DNA of 12,524 nt. It comes from Burkholderiaceae bacterium. GTDB taxonomy: Bacteria; Pseudomonadota; Gammaproteobacteria; Burkholderiales; Burkholderiaceae. Within the stretch, counting starts at the first letter, position 1, and the number at the start of each line of letters is the position of its first letter. Below are positions 6,667-12,524 of the stretch, one piece after another. The position numbers were made by a program, and so were the translations under genes. The stretch lies in contig JAGOEY010000032.1 of assembly GCA_017997515.1 (NCBI GenBank), forward strand, positions 1 through 12,524, written 5' to 3'. Under the pieces are notes generated by a model. That model searched no databases. It saw only the letters and a program-made list of their open reading frames with translations, and was not told the DNA's origin.

Positions 6667-8112
6667 CTATACAGCCCTGCAGATTTTGAGCATGTTGGAG
6701 CCGCCAGGTGCCCCCATCGGTTCACCACAGGTGATGGCATACACATCGCCGCTTTGCACAATGCCACGCGACTTGAGGTGGGCTTCGGCCTGGGCCAACG
6801 CGGTGTCGCGGTCGGCGCTGGTGTCCATCAGGATCGGGCGCACGTTGCGGTACAGCGCCAGTTTGCGCTGGGTGGCGATCTTGGGGGTGAGCGCAAAAAT
6901 CGGCACGTGGATGCGCTGGCGGCTCATCCACAGCGCGGTGGCACCGCTGTCGGTCATGGCCACAATCGCCTTGGCTCCCAGGTGGTGGGCGGTGAACAAC
7001 GCACCCATGGCAATGGCCTGGTCGATGCGGGTGAAGGAGAGCCCGGTGAAGTCGGCGTCGAGTTTCACGTCCTCGGCCTCTTCGGCGGCTTCGCAGATGC
7101 GGCTCATCTCCTGCACTGTCTCCAGCGGGTATTTGCCCGACGCTGTTTCGGCCGACAGCATCACCGCGTCGGTGCCGTCCAGCACCGCGTTGGCCACGTC
7201 ACTCACCTCGGCGCGGGTGGGCACCGGGTTGGTGATCATTGACTCCATCATCTGGGTGGCGGTGATAACCACCTTGTCCATGGCGCGGGCCATACGGATC
7301 ATGCGTTTTTGCAGCGCAGGCACAGCCGCGTTGCCCACTTCAACCGCCAGGTCACCCCGCGCGACCATGATGCCGTCGGACGCACGGATGATTTCTTCCA
7401 GCCGGGGGATGGCCTCCGCGCGTTCGATCTTGGCGATCAGACCGGGCTGGTGGCGGAACTCGGCCGCCGCCACGTTGCACAACTGGCGCGCCATTTCCAT
7501 GTCGGTGGCGCTCTTGGGGAAACTCACCGCCACGTAGTCGGCCTGGAAGGACATGGCGGTCTTGATGTCGTCCATGTCCTTGCCGGTGAGGGCCGGGGCC
7601 GTCAGGCCGCCGCCTTGTTTGTTGATGCCCTTGTTGTTGGACAGTTCACCCCCCAGGCGCACGGTGGTGTACACCGCTTCACCCTTGACCGAATCCACCG
7701 TCAGCACGATCAGCCCGTCGTTCAGCAACAAGGAGTCGCCCGGTTTCACGTCGCGTGGCAGGTTTTTGTAGTCGAGCCCCACCGCGTCCACATCACCCAG
7801 CTCGGTGCGGGCGGCGTCCAGCACAAATTTGGCGCCCGGCTCAAGCCAGACCTTGCCCTCGGCAAACTTGCCCACGCGGATCTTCGGGCCCTGCAGGTCG
7901 GCCATGATGGCCACTTCGCGCCCGGTGCGGCGGGCGGCTTCGCGCACCATAGCCGCACGGTTGATGTGGTCCTGCGCCGTGCCGTGGCTGAAATTGAGCC
8001 GCACCACGCTGACTTTGCTGAGGATCAGTTGCTCCAGCAGCTCGATGGTGTTGGAAGCCGGGCCGAGGGTGGCCACGATCTTGGTGGCATGGCGGGGGGT
8101 GCGAAGCAGCAT
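6667..8112 (-). CDS. pyk: Pyruvate kinase
   Basis: This 481-residue cytoplasmic glycolytic enzyme converts phosphoenolpyruvate and ADP to pyruvate and ATP. The barrel (A) domain shows ATLGPAS (14-20), Arg38 with NFSHG, MADLQGPKIRVG with Asp72, the catalytic Lys228 and metal ligand Glu230 (LIAKIERAEAI), Asp254 (IMVARGDLAVE), and ITATQMMESMI with Thr286. The B-domain lid runs at about 74-172 and the C domain at about 345-481, ending in a GSNMLKICRAV-type tail. The length is normal. ATG 8112 has a strong ribosome binding site, AGGAG at 8121-8125 (minus strand), 8 nt away. It follows pgk on the same strand but is separated from it by a strong terminator, so it likely has its own promoter in 8113-8188; no clear -35/-10 was recognised there. 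A structured repeat begins 1 nt after its stop. Confidence 0.98.
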   Translation of the reverse strand: MLLRTPRHATKIVATLGPASNTIELLEQLILSKVSVVRLNFSHGTAQDHINRAAMVREAARRTGREVAIMADLQGPKIRVGKFAEGKVWLEPGAKFVLDAARTELGDVDAVGLDYKNLPRDVKPGDSLLLNDGLIVLTVDSVKGEAVYTTVRLGGELSNNKGINKQGGGLTAPALTGKDMDDIKTAMSFQADYVAVSFPKSATDMEMARQLCNVAAAEFRHQPGLIAKIERAEAIPRLEEIIRASDGIMVARGDLAVEVGNAAVPALQKRMIRMARAMDKVVITATQMMESMITNPVPTRAEVSDVANAVLDGTDAVMLSAETASGKYPLETVQEMSRICEAAEEAEDVKLDADFTGLSFTRIDQAIAMGALFTAHHLGAKAIVAMTDSGATALWMSRQRIHVPIFALTPKIATQRKLALYRNVRPILMDTSADRDTALAQAEAHLKSRGIVQSGDVYAITCGEPMGAPGGSNMLKICRAV

Positions 8113-8188
8113 CGAATCGTCTCCTGTAATTTAGTTTCCGATTTTCACACAGGCGAGTTACAACGGCGTTACGGCGCACCCACCATGC

Positions 8189-8222
8189 AAAAAGCCGCTG
8201 CATTTTTGTGCAGCGGCTTTTT
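8189..8222 (-). terminator. Rho-independent terminator of pgk (possibly bidirectional)
   Basis: A perfect hairpin: AAAAAGCCGCTGCA (8189-8202), loop TTTTTG (8203-8208), TGCAGCGGCTTTTT (8209-8222). The GC-rich core GCCGCTGCA/TGCAGCGGC is flanked by A and T tracts, so minus-strand transcripts from pgk end in a run of U. The plus strand would also give a U run, but no plus gene precedes it. It insulates pyk from pgk. Confidence 0.93.
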
Positions 8223-8229
8223 TAAGCTT

Positions 8230-8285
8230 TATTGGCCTCCAGCGCACATACACCGTGCGCCAACAGCTATCAAATTAGCAGCATA
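8230..8285. repeat. REP-like palindromic element between pgk stop and its terminator
   Basis: Two short hairpins lie directly after the pgk stop: GCGCAC 8242-8247 with GTGCGC 8255-8260 (7-nt loop), and GCTA 8266-8269 with TAGC 8276-8279 (6-nt loop). The layout GGCCTCCAGCGC, hairpin, then AGCTATCAAATTAGCAGC matches, from memory, a repeat family spread between genes in Comamonadaceae. Only one copy is in this window, so family membership is recalled rather than shown. Confidence 0.5.
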
Positions 8286-9479
8286 TCAACCTGCAGCGCG
8301 TTTTTGCAGGATCTCGAACGCGGGCAGGGTTTTGCCTTCCAGGATTTCGAGGAACGCGCCGCCGCCGGTCGAGATGTAGCCCACATCCTTCTCGATGCCG
8401 TACTTGGCAATGGCCGCCAGGGTGTCGCCACCGCCTGCGATGCTGAACGCGCTGGACGCGGCAATCGCCTGGGCGATGACCTTGGTGCCGTTTTCAAACG
8501 CGGCGAACTCGAACACACCGACCGGGCCGTTCCAGACGATGGTGCCTGCGGCCTTGAGCTGCTGCGCAAGCTTCTCAGCGGTCTCGGGGCCGATGTCCAG
8601 GATCAGGTCGTCGTCGGCCACGTCGGTGGCTTTTTTGACCGTGGCGGGGGCGTCGGCGGCAAAGGTTTTGGCGGTCACCACGTCGGTCGGGATCGGCACC
8701 TCGGCACCCCGTGCCTTCATGGCGTCGATCACGGCACGGGCGTCGTCCAGCAGCGCGGGCTCGGCCAGGCTTTTGCCGATGTTCAGGCCGGCAGCCAGCA
8801 TGAAGGTGTTGGCGATACCACCACCCACGATGAGCTGGTCCACGTTTTTGGCCAGGCTTTGCAGGATGGTCAGTTTGGTGCTGACCTTACTCCCCGCCAC
8901 GATGGCCACCAGCGGGCGCTGGGGCTGCGCCAGCGCTTTGGTGATGGCGTCGATCTCGGCGGCCAGCAGCGGGCCCGCGCAGGCGATGGGTGCGTACTGG
9001 GCGATGCCGTAGGTCGTGCCTTCGGCGCGGTGGGCGGTGCCAAACGCGTCGTTCACGAAGATGTCGCACAGCGCGGCCAGCTTGCGTGCCAGCGGCTCGG
9101 CGTTTTTCTTCTCACCCACATTCACGCGGCAGTTTTCCAGCAGCACGACCTGGCCCGGTGCGACGGTGACACCGTCCACCCAGTCGGCCACCAGCGGCAC
9201 ATCACGGCCCAGCAGTTCACCGAGGCGCTTGGCCACGGGTGCCAGCGAATCTTCGGGTTTAAACGCACCCTCGGTCGGGCGCCCCAGGTGCGACGTGACC
9301 ATCACCGCCGCCCCGGCGTCCAGCGCCAGCTGGATACACGGCACACTGGCGCGGATGCGGGTGTCTTCGGTGATGGCACCGGCATCGTCCTGCGGCACGT
9401 TCAGGTCGGCACGGATAAAAACACGCTGGTTGCGGGCTTTGCCGCTGGCGCACAGGTCAGAGAAGCGGATGACGTTCAT
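8286..9479 (-). CDS. pgk: Phosphoglycerate kinase
   Basis: This 397-residue cytoplasmic enzyme transfers phosphate between 1,3-bisphosphoglycerate and ADP in glycolysis and the reverse direction. The N-terminal substrate domain shows RADLNVP (23-29), SHLGRP (63-68) and [11 protein letters not shown] (141-151). The C-terminal nucleotide domain shows AGSKVSTK (195-202), WNGPVGVFE (316-324), GGGDT (349-353) and TGGGAFLE (371-378). The length is normal for bacteria. The start is the ATG opening MNVIRFSDL. An in-frame ATG at 9512 would add 11 residues but sits inside a good -10 hexamer, so it is unlikely to be translated. The gene ends with a REP-like element and a strong terminator before pyk. 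Confidence 0.98.
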   Translation of the reverse strand: MNVIRFSDLCASGKARNQRVFIRADLNVPQDDAGAITEDTRIRASVPCIQLALDAGAAVMVTSHLGRPTEGAFKPEDSLAPVAKRLGELLGRDVPLVADWVDGVTVAPGQVVLLENCRVNVGEKKNAEPLARKLAALCDIFVNDAFGTAHRAEGTTYGIAQYAPIACAGPLLAAEIDAITKALAQPQRPLVAIVAGSKVSTKLTILQSLAKNVDQLIVGGGIANTFMLAAGLNIGKSLAEPALLDDARAVIDAMKARGAEVPIPTDVVTAKTFAADAPATVKKATDVADDDLILDIGPETAEKLAQQLKAAGTIVWNGPVGVFEFAAFENGTKVIAQAIAASSAFSIAGGGDTLAAIAKYGIEKDVGYISTGGGAFLEILEGKTLPAFEILQKRAAG

Positions 9480-9510
9480 GGTGGTGGTTCGGCTCTGGAC
9501 AAAATCGACC

Positions 9511-9539
9511 ATTTTAGAAGCCCAACAGTCATCAACCTG
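9511..9539 (-). promoter_or_regulatory. Candidate pgk promoter
   Basis: On the minus strand the hexamer TAAAAT (complement of 9511-9516) matches the sigma-70 -10 consensus at 5 of 6 positions. It lies 31 bp before the pgk ATG at 9479, giving a leader of roughly 25 nt. Seventeen bp upstream is CAGGTT, a poor -35. The -10 overlaps the alternative ATG at 9512, arguing for the shorter pgk start. Confidence 0.4.
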
Positions 9540-9562
9540 ACACGGGGCGGTGCATGTTCAAG

Positions 9563-9665
9563 CAGACGCCGCGGAACCGGCTTTGCCGGGCCGCTGGCGT
9601 CGCCCCCTGCAAGGGGGTGGGCGAGAGCGGAACGAAGTCCGCGAAGCCTGGGGGTGTGCCTACCC
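9563..9665 (-). repeat. Three-hairpin intergenic repeat, copy 2 (3' of azlD)
   Basis: This is the second copy of the repeat at 6571-6666. Stem A pairs GACGCC 9565-9570 with GGCGTC 9596-9601 and GCGG with CCGC, enclosing CCGGC-TTT-GCCGG (9577-9589). Stem B is CCCCC-TGCAA-GGGGG (9603-9617). Stem C pairs GCGGA 9627-9631 with TCCGC 9638-9642. The end GCCTGGGGGTGTGCC lies 6 nt from the azlD stop codon. Differences from copy 1 occur in pairs that keep the stems. It likely forms the 3' end of the fmt-azlCD transcript. Confidence 0.87.
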
Positions 9666-10013
9666 CTACCAGCCCAGGCCGATGTGCAGTGGCAGAAACA
9701 CCGCCATCCCCACCACGATGGTTGCCAGTGTGTCGCGTCGCCAGAAGTACGCCGCGACACCTGCTGCAGCCGCATAGATACGCGCGTCGTGCAGGCTGGT
9801 GATGAGCTGGCCCTGGGTCATCACCACTTCGGGCACCACCACCGCCGACAGCGCGGCAATGGGCGCGTACTGCAGGCCGCGCTGGGCCCAGTGCGGCAGG
9901 CTCCAGGGGCGGTCGAAGATGAAGAAAAAACAGCGGGCGATCACGGTGACACAGGCCATGCCTGCGATGGCCACCAGGGTCCAGAGGTCGGTTGTACCGT
10001 CAGCGGGCGTCAT
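9666..10013 (-). CDS. azlD: AzlD-family branched-chain amino acid exporter, small subunit
   Basis: This is a 115-residue inner-membrane protein with about three or four hydrophobic helices, the usual AzlD size. AzlC and AzlD together form an exporter, known from B. subtilis azaleucine resistance and C. glutamicum BrnFE. Seen here: hydrophobic segments around residues 9-28, 48-65 and 80-112, the family-like stretch LQYAPIAALSAVVVPE, and a C-terminal FLPLHIGLGW. ATG 10013 overlaps the azlC TGA as ATGA, so the subunits are coupled for equal synthesis. Frames extending upstream of this ATG run through azlC and are rejected. The exported substrate cannot be told from sequence. A structured repeat begins just after the stop. 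Confidence 0.9.
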   Translation of the reverse strand: MTPADGTTDLWTLVAIAGMACVTVIARCFFFIFDRPWSLPHWAQRGLQYAPIAALSAVVVPEVVMTQGQLITSLHDARIYAAAAGVAAYFWRRDTLATIVVGMAVFLPLHIGLGW

Positions 10014-10750
10014 GCGCGGGGCTCCTGGGCGGCGGCCACGGGCCGTGTTTTCTCGAGTGCCAGGCAGGCAAACACCGCCACGGCAATGGCCACGATGATG
10101 TTGAGTTTGAGTGGCAGGGCGTAGGCCACCACCGCCGCCACACCGGCTAACACGGCGGACAGGATACGCAGACGTGTGGACGCGAGTGAGCAGAGGATGC
10201 CCACCAGGCACAGGATGCCGGCAAACCCCAGCCCCCATTCGGACGGGATGAAGTTGGCCAGCGCAATCCCGATCACGCTGGAGCCCACCCAGTTGCTCCA
10301 GTTGACGAGTGAGTTACCCGCCAGGTAGGCCTGCCGGGCGATCCGCTCTTCGGGCGTCTGGCCGGGTTGGGGGTAACGCTGCACAAACAACACGTAGGTG
10401 ATGTCGGTCGTCAGGTAACCGGTCACCAGGCGCTCCAGCCGGGGCAGGTGGATCAGGTACGAGCGCAGGTGCAGGCTGAACACCACAAACCGCAGGTTCA
10501 CACAAAAGGCGGTGGCCAGAATGATCCACAGCGGTGCACCCACCAGCAGCAGCGGAATGGCGGCCAGCTGCGAGCTGCCCGCGTACACAAACAGCGCCAT
10601 GGCCAGCGCCTCGACCACACTCATGCCGGACTTGACCATGGCCACACCGGTCATCAGCCCCCAGGCGCTGATGCCCAGCGACTGGGGCAGCATCTGGCGC
10701 ACACCAAAGCCGAAGTCGGGGTGGGTGTTGTAGATACGGCGCAGGAACAT
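10010..10750 (-). CDS. azlC: AzlC-family branched-chain amino acid exporter, large subunit
   Basis: This is a 246-residue inner-membrane protein with several hydrophobic helices. The AzlC signature features are present: an N-terminal GFGVRQMLPQSLGISAWGLM stretch, FVYAGSSQLAAIPLL (about residues 54-68), and a CVNLRFVVFSLHLR segment (about 83-96), which is the conserved NxRxxxxSxxL-type motif of the family. It works with the small AzlD subunit to export branched-chain amino acids or related compounds. The ATG lies 6 nt after the fmt stop, with GAAGG (complement of 10761-10765) 10 nt upstream inside the end of fmt. It is therefore the second gene of an fmt-azlC-azlD unit. The specific substrate is unknown. 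Confidence 0.93.
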   Translation of the reverse strand: MFLRRIYNTHPDFGFGVRQMLPQSLGISAWGLMTGVAMVKSGMSVVEALAMALFVYAGSSQLAAIPLLLVGAPLWIILATAFCVNLRFVVFSLHLRSYLIHLPRLERLVTGYLTTDITYVLFVQRYPQPGQTPEERIARQAYLAGNSLVNWSNWVGSSVIGIALANFIPSEWGLGFAGILCLVGILCSLASTRLRILSAVLAGVAAVVAYALPLKLNIIVAIAVAVFACLALEKTRPVAAAQEPRA

Positions 10751-10756
10751 GCGGTG

Positions 10757-11737
10757 TCAGCCTTCAAACGCCATGCCGGGCGCAACGTCAAAACCGCGCA
10801 GAAAGTCGGCCACCGCCAGGCGCTTGCCACCCGGGCGCTGCAGCGTGGTGATACGCAACACACCGTCACCACAGGCCACGTCGATACCGTCGGCATTTGC
10901 AGACAAAATCGTGCCCTGGCGCACGTCTGACGGGCGCAGTGCGCTATGAATTTCGCAGCACCAGAGTTTCAGCACCTCACCAGCCAACACGCCGGTGGCA
11001 CCGGGGAAGGGGTTAAACGCCCGGATGCGCTGGCTGACCACCGCTACGGGCTGCGACCAGTCCACGGCGGCTTCGGCTTTGTCGATCTTGTGGGCGTAGG
11101 TCACACCTTCTGCGGGCTGGGGCGTGGGGTGCAGCCCCCCTGCCGCCGCCTGGGTCAGTGCCTGTACCACCATACGCCCACCCAATACGGCCAGGCGGTC
11201 GTGCAGGCTGCCGGTGGTGTCGTCGGTGTGGATGGGCAGCGACTCGACCAACAGCATGTCGCCGGTGTCCAGCCCCGCATCCATCTGCATGATGGTGACG
11301 CCGGTTTCTGCATCACCCGCCTCGATCGCGCGGTGGATGGGGGCCGCGCCGCGCCAGCGGGGTAACAGGCTGGCGTGGATGTTCAGGCAGCCCAGGCGCG
11401 GGGCGTCCAGCGTCCACTGCGGCAGGATCAAACCATAGGCGGCCACCACCATCACGTCGGCCTGTGCGGCGTCGATGGCGTTACGTGCGGCGGCGGCTTC
11501 AGCGGGGTATTTGCCGTCCAGCCGCAGGCTGGTGGGCTGGGCGACGGGGATGCCGTGCTCCAGCGCGCCTTGTTTCACGGCGCTGGGCTGCAGCTTCATG
11601 CCGCGCCCGGCGGGGCGGTCGGGCTGGGTCAGCACCAGCGGCACGGTGTGGCCTGCAGCGTGGATCGCCTCCAGCGCGGTGCGGGCGAACTCGGGGGTGC
11701 CCGCAAAAATCACGCGCAGGGGGGACGGTGTCAGCAT
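10757..11737 (-). CDS. fmt: Methionyl-tRNA formyltransferase
   Basis: This 326-residue cytoplasmic enzyme formylates the initiator Met-tRNA using 10-formyltetrahydrofolate. The N-terminal Rossmann-like domain begins [12 protein letters not shown] and carries the catalytic motif [14 protein letters not shown] with Asn119 and His121, followed by AGLDTGD with Asp157; these correspond to E. coli Asn106, His108 and Asp144. The C-terminal OB-like domain (about 215-326) includes RAFNPFPGA. The start is taken as the ATG at 11737 (MLTPSPLRV). A TTG at 11749 would add four residues. Neither is preceded by a purine-rich Shine-Dalgarno, so the exact start is unsure. It is followed 6 nt later by azlC. The peptide deformylase gene (def), often next to fmt, is not adjacent here; a repeat element occupies the upstream region. 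Confidence 0.97.
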   Translation of the reverse strand: MLTPSPLRVIFAGTPEFARTALEAIHAAGHTVPLVLTQPDRPAGRGMKLQPSAVKQGALEHGIPVAQPTSLRLDGKYPAEAAAARNAIDAAQADVMVVAAYGLILPQWTLDAPRLGCLNIHASLLPRWRGAAPIHRAIEAGDAETGVTIMQMDAGLDTGDMLLVESLPIHTDDTTGSLHDRLAVLGGRMVVQALTQAAAGGLHPTPQPAEGVTYAHKIDKAEAAVDWSQPVAVVSQRIRAFNPFPGATGVLAGEVLKLWCCEIHSALRPSDVRQGTILSANADGIDVACGDGVLRITTLQRPGGKRLAVADFLRGFDVAPGMAFEG

Positions 11738-11806
11738 GGGGAGGAGCAATCAACAGGGCGGAACACAAACTGGCCAGGGAACATGGAAAGAGCGGAAAGG
11801 GCCATC

Positions 11807-12076
11807 AGAACGTGTTCAATGTCTTTTTGGAGTTGCACAAGTACCTTGGCGGGATGGGCTGCTAGGCGCGGTGCGTCGCAAATAGTTCATCTATTTGCAA
11901 GCGCCGCAACACCGCAGACCGCCCGCCAAGGCGCTTGCCCGCAGGGTTGGAGTGAAATCGGGCGATTGGGCACCCCAGCTGCTGGCATGGGCAGGAGCCC
12001 ATGCGGCGCAGCCGGGCCACCCACTCATCCCGATTGCACTCCAATGCAATCTTCAAAAAGACATTGAGCACGTTCT
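11807..12076. mobile_element. MITE-like 270-bp element with 26-bp terminal inverted repeats and two nested palindromes
   Basis: The ends 11807-11832 and 12051-12076 are inverted repeats matching at 24 of 26 positions (outer end AGAACGTG, inner part CTCAATGTCTTTTTG or TTCAATGTCTTTTTG). The left palindrome nests CCTTGGCGGG 11844-11853/11922-11931, GCGGTG 11868-11873/CACCGC 11910-11915, and GCAAATAG 11878-11885/CTATTTGC 11891-11898. The right palindrome nests a 16-bp stem 11947-11962/12029-12044 (15 of 16 paired), GCTGC 11978-11982/GCAGC 12008-12012, and CATGGGC 11986-11992/GCCCATG 11997-12003 with loop AGGA. No transposase or credible ORF lies inside. This fits a non-autonomous element or a multi-copy structured repeat. 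No clear target duplication is visible. The remaining 69 bp to fmt (11738-11806) shows nothing recognisable. Confidence 0.7.
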
Positions 12077-12524
12077 CAGTCCCATTCAGGTGAATTGCGG
12101 AATTCCATGCCGGGGTGGGCACGTTGCACCCGGTTGTGACCATCGAGGTACACCCAGTAAAACATGTCCACGCCGTTGTGCCAGCGGTAGGTCATGATGG
12201 GGCCGTCCCATGCGCCCACACGGTCGATGGACGCAGGCGGGCCGAATTCGCGCTCCACATCGGCACGGGTCCAGCTGCCGGGCACGATGCGCTGGAAGTT
12301 GGTCTCTGTGAGCACCTGGCGCGACCCGGCCACGCGGCCTGCGCCATCCAGGTCCACCACCCAGGCGTGTTGGCCTGCGGGTTGCAGCGAGTACACCAGA
12401 CGTTCCCCGCCCTCGATCGCCACCACCTGGGTAGGCTGGCCCATCCGCGCCACCACCACATCCCGCGGCGTGCCAGCGGGCACGTCCTGGCCGTAAAAAA
12501 GGGGGCCGGCACACCCGGCGAGCA
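12076..12524 (-). CDS. Putative lipoprotein with two BamE/SmpA-like repeats (5' end cut by window edge)
   Basis: The frame is open from the right edge to TGA 12078-12076. Just inside the edge it reads LAGC followed by AGPLFYGQD, a canonical lipobox, so the protein is likely lipid-anchored at this Cys (codon at 12513-12511). The signal peptide lies outside the window. About 145 mature residues are visible, with two similar halves: GTPRDVVVARMGQPTQVV then ERLVYSLQP, and GSWTRADVEREFGPPASID then MTYRWHNG. The pattern G(T/S)xxxDVxxxxGxP followed by a Tyr-containing strand is that of SmpA/OmlA (BamE)-type repeats. The role is unknown; an envelope function is inferred. The GTG at 12483 is an internal codon, not the start. 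The stop codon overlaps the terminal base of the MITE-like element, so the element may have replaced the native 3' flank. Confidence 0.8.
   Translation of the reverse strand, partial: LAGCAGPLFYGQDVPAGTPRDVVVARMGQPTQVVAIEGGERLVYSLQPAGQHAWVVDLDGAGRVAGSRQVLTETNFQRIVPGSWTRADVEREFGPPASIDRVGAWDGPIMTYRWHNGVDMFYWVYLDGHNRVQRAHPGMEFRNSPEWD

Noticed and set aside
6032..7537. 501-codon plus-strand open frame across the PAP2 gene, repeat and pyk
   Set aside because: It crosses a canonical PAP2 gene out of frame and then runs antisense to pyk; no coherent domain.
7309..8379. 356-codon plus-strand open frame opposite pyk
   Set aside because: Antisense to pyruvate kinase and passes straight through the pgk terminator hairpin; no recognisable product.
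8232..10124. 630-codon plus-strand open frame opposite pgk and azlD
   Set aside because: Very long but antisense to pgk and azlD, rich in His/Gly/Gln/Asp typical of reversed GC-rich coding, and it reads through a palindromic repeat.
11375..12067. 230-codon plus-strand open frame from fmt antisense into the repeat element
   Set aside because: Half is antisense to fmt and half is palindromic repeat; no credible protein features.
11805..12079. Possible TCAG target-site duplication flanking the MITE-like element
   Set aside because: TCAG occurs at both borders, but one copy is offset by a base and overlaps the terminal repeat, so it could be chance.
11862..12143. 93-codon minus-strand open frame covering most of the MITE-like element
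   Set aside because: It begins out of frame inside the lipoprotein gene, and its sequence is dictated by the palindromes; no ribosome binding site or domain. If many genomic copies conserved this frame, it should be reconsidered.

Overview
The window looks like chromosome from a GC-rich betaproteobacterium, most likely Burkholderiales/Comamonadaceae (a Rhodoferax, Acidovorax or Polaromonas type). This is inferred from the protein sequences, codon use, the pgk-pyk neighbourhood and the style of the intergenic palindromic repeats. It was not tested by any search. Most genes are housekeeping or ordinary metabolic genes. The unusual content is in the regulatory and repeat sequences.

Layout. Positions 1-2043 (minus) hold an OmpR-type response regulator and its sensor histidine kinase, overlapping by 4 nt; the kinase runs off the left edge. 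A short divergent region separates them from a plus-strand block: a ketopantoate reductase-like gene (2125-3099), then hpd (4-hydroxyphenylpyruvate dioxygenase) and phhA (phenylalanine 4-hydroxylase), coupled by a GTGA overlap. Next come two overlapping PAP2-type membrane phosphatase genes (5255-6530). The rest is on the minus strand: pyk (6667-8112), pgk (8286-9479), fmt-azlC-azlD (9666-11737), and a partial lipoprotein gene with BamE/SmpA-like repeats (12076 to the right edge).

How the genes may work together. PhhA and Hpd carry out the first and third steps of phenylalanine breakdown (Phe to Tyr, then 4-hydroxyphenylpyruvate to homogentisate); the transaminase and the pterin-recycling enzyme are not in the window. 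Pgk and Pyk are the two ATP-forming steps of lower glycolysis. The two-component system resembles PmrAB/QseBC. A PmrA/QseB-type box (GTTAAG-N5-GTTAAG) lies before the PAP2 pair, so a cell-envelope regulon linking the two is a reasonable hypothesis.

Non-coding elements. (1) A 270-bp element at 11807-12076 has near-perfect 26-bp terminal inverted repeats and two nested multi-stem palindromes, and looks like a MITE. (2) Two diverged copies of a three-hairpin repeat (6571-6666 and 9563-9665) keep their stems through compensatory changes. (3) A strong terminator hairpin and a REP-like palindrome separate pgk from pyk. The elements in (1) and (2) start at, or within 6 nt of, the stop codon of a minus-strand gene. 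No tRNA, rRNA, CRISPR array or intact transposase was seen.
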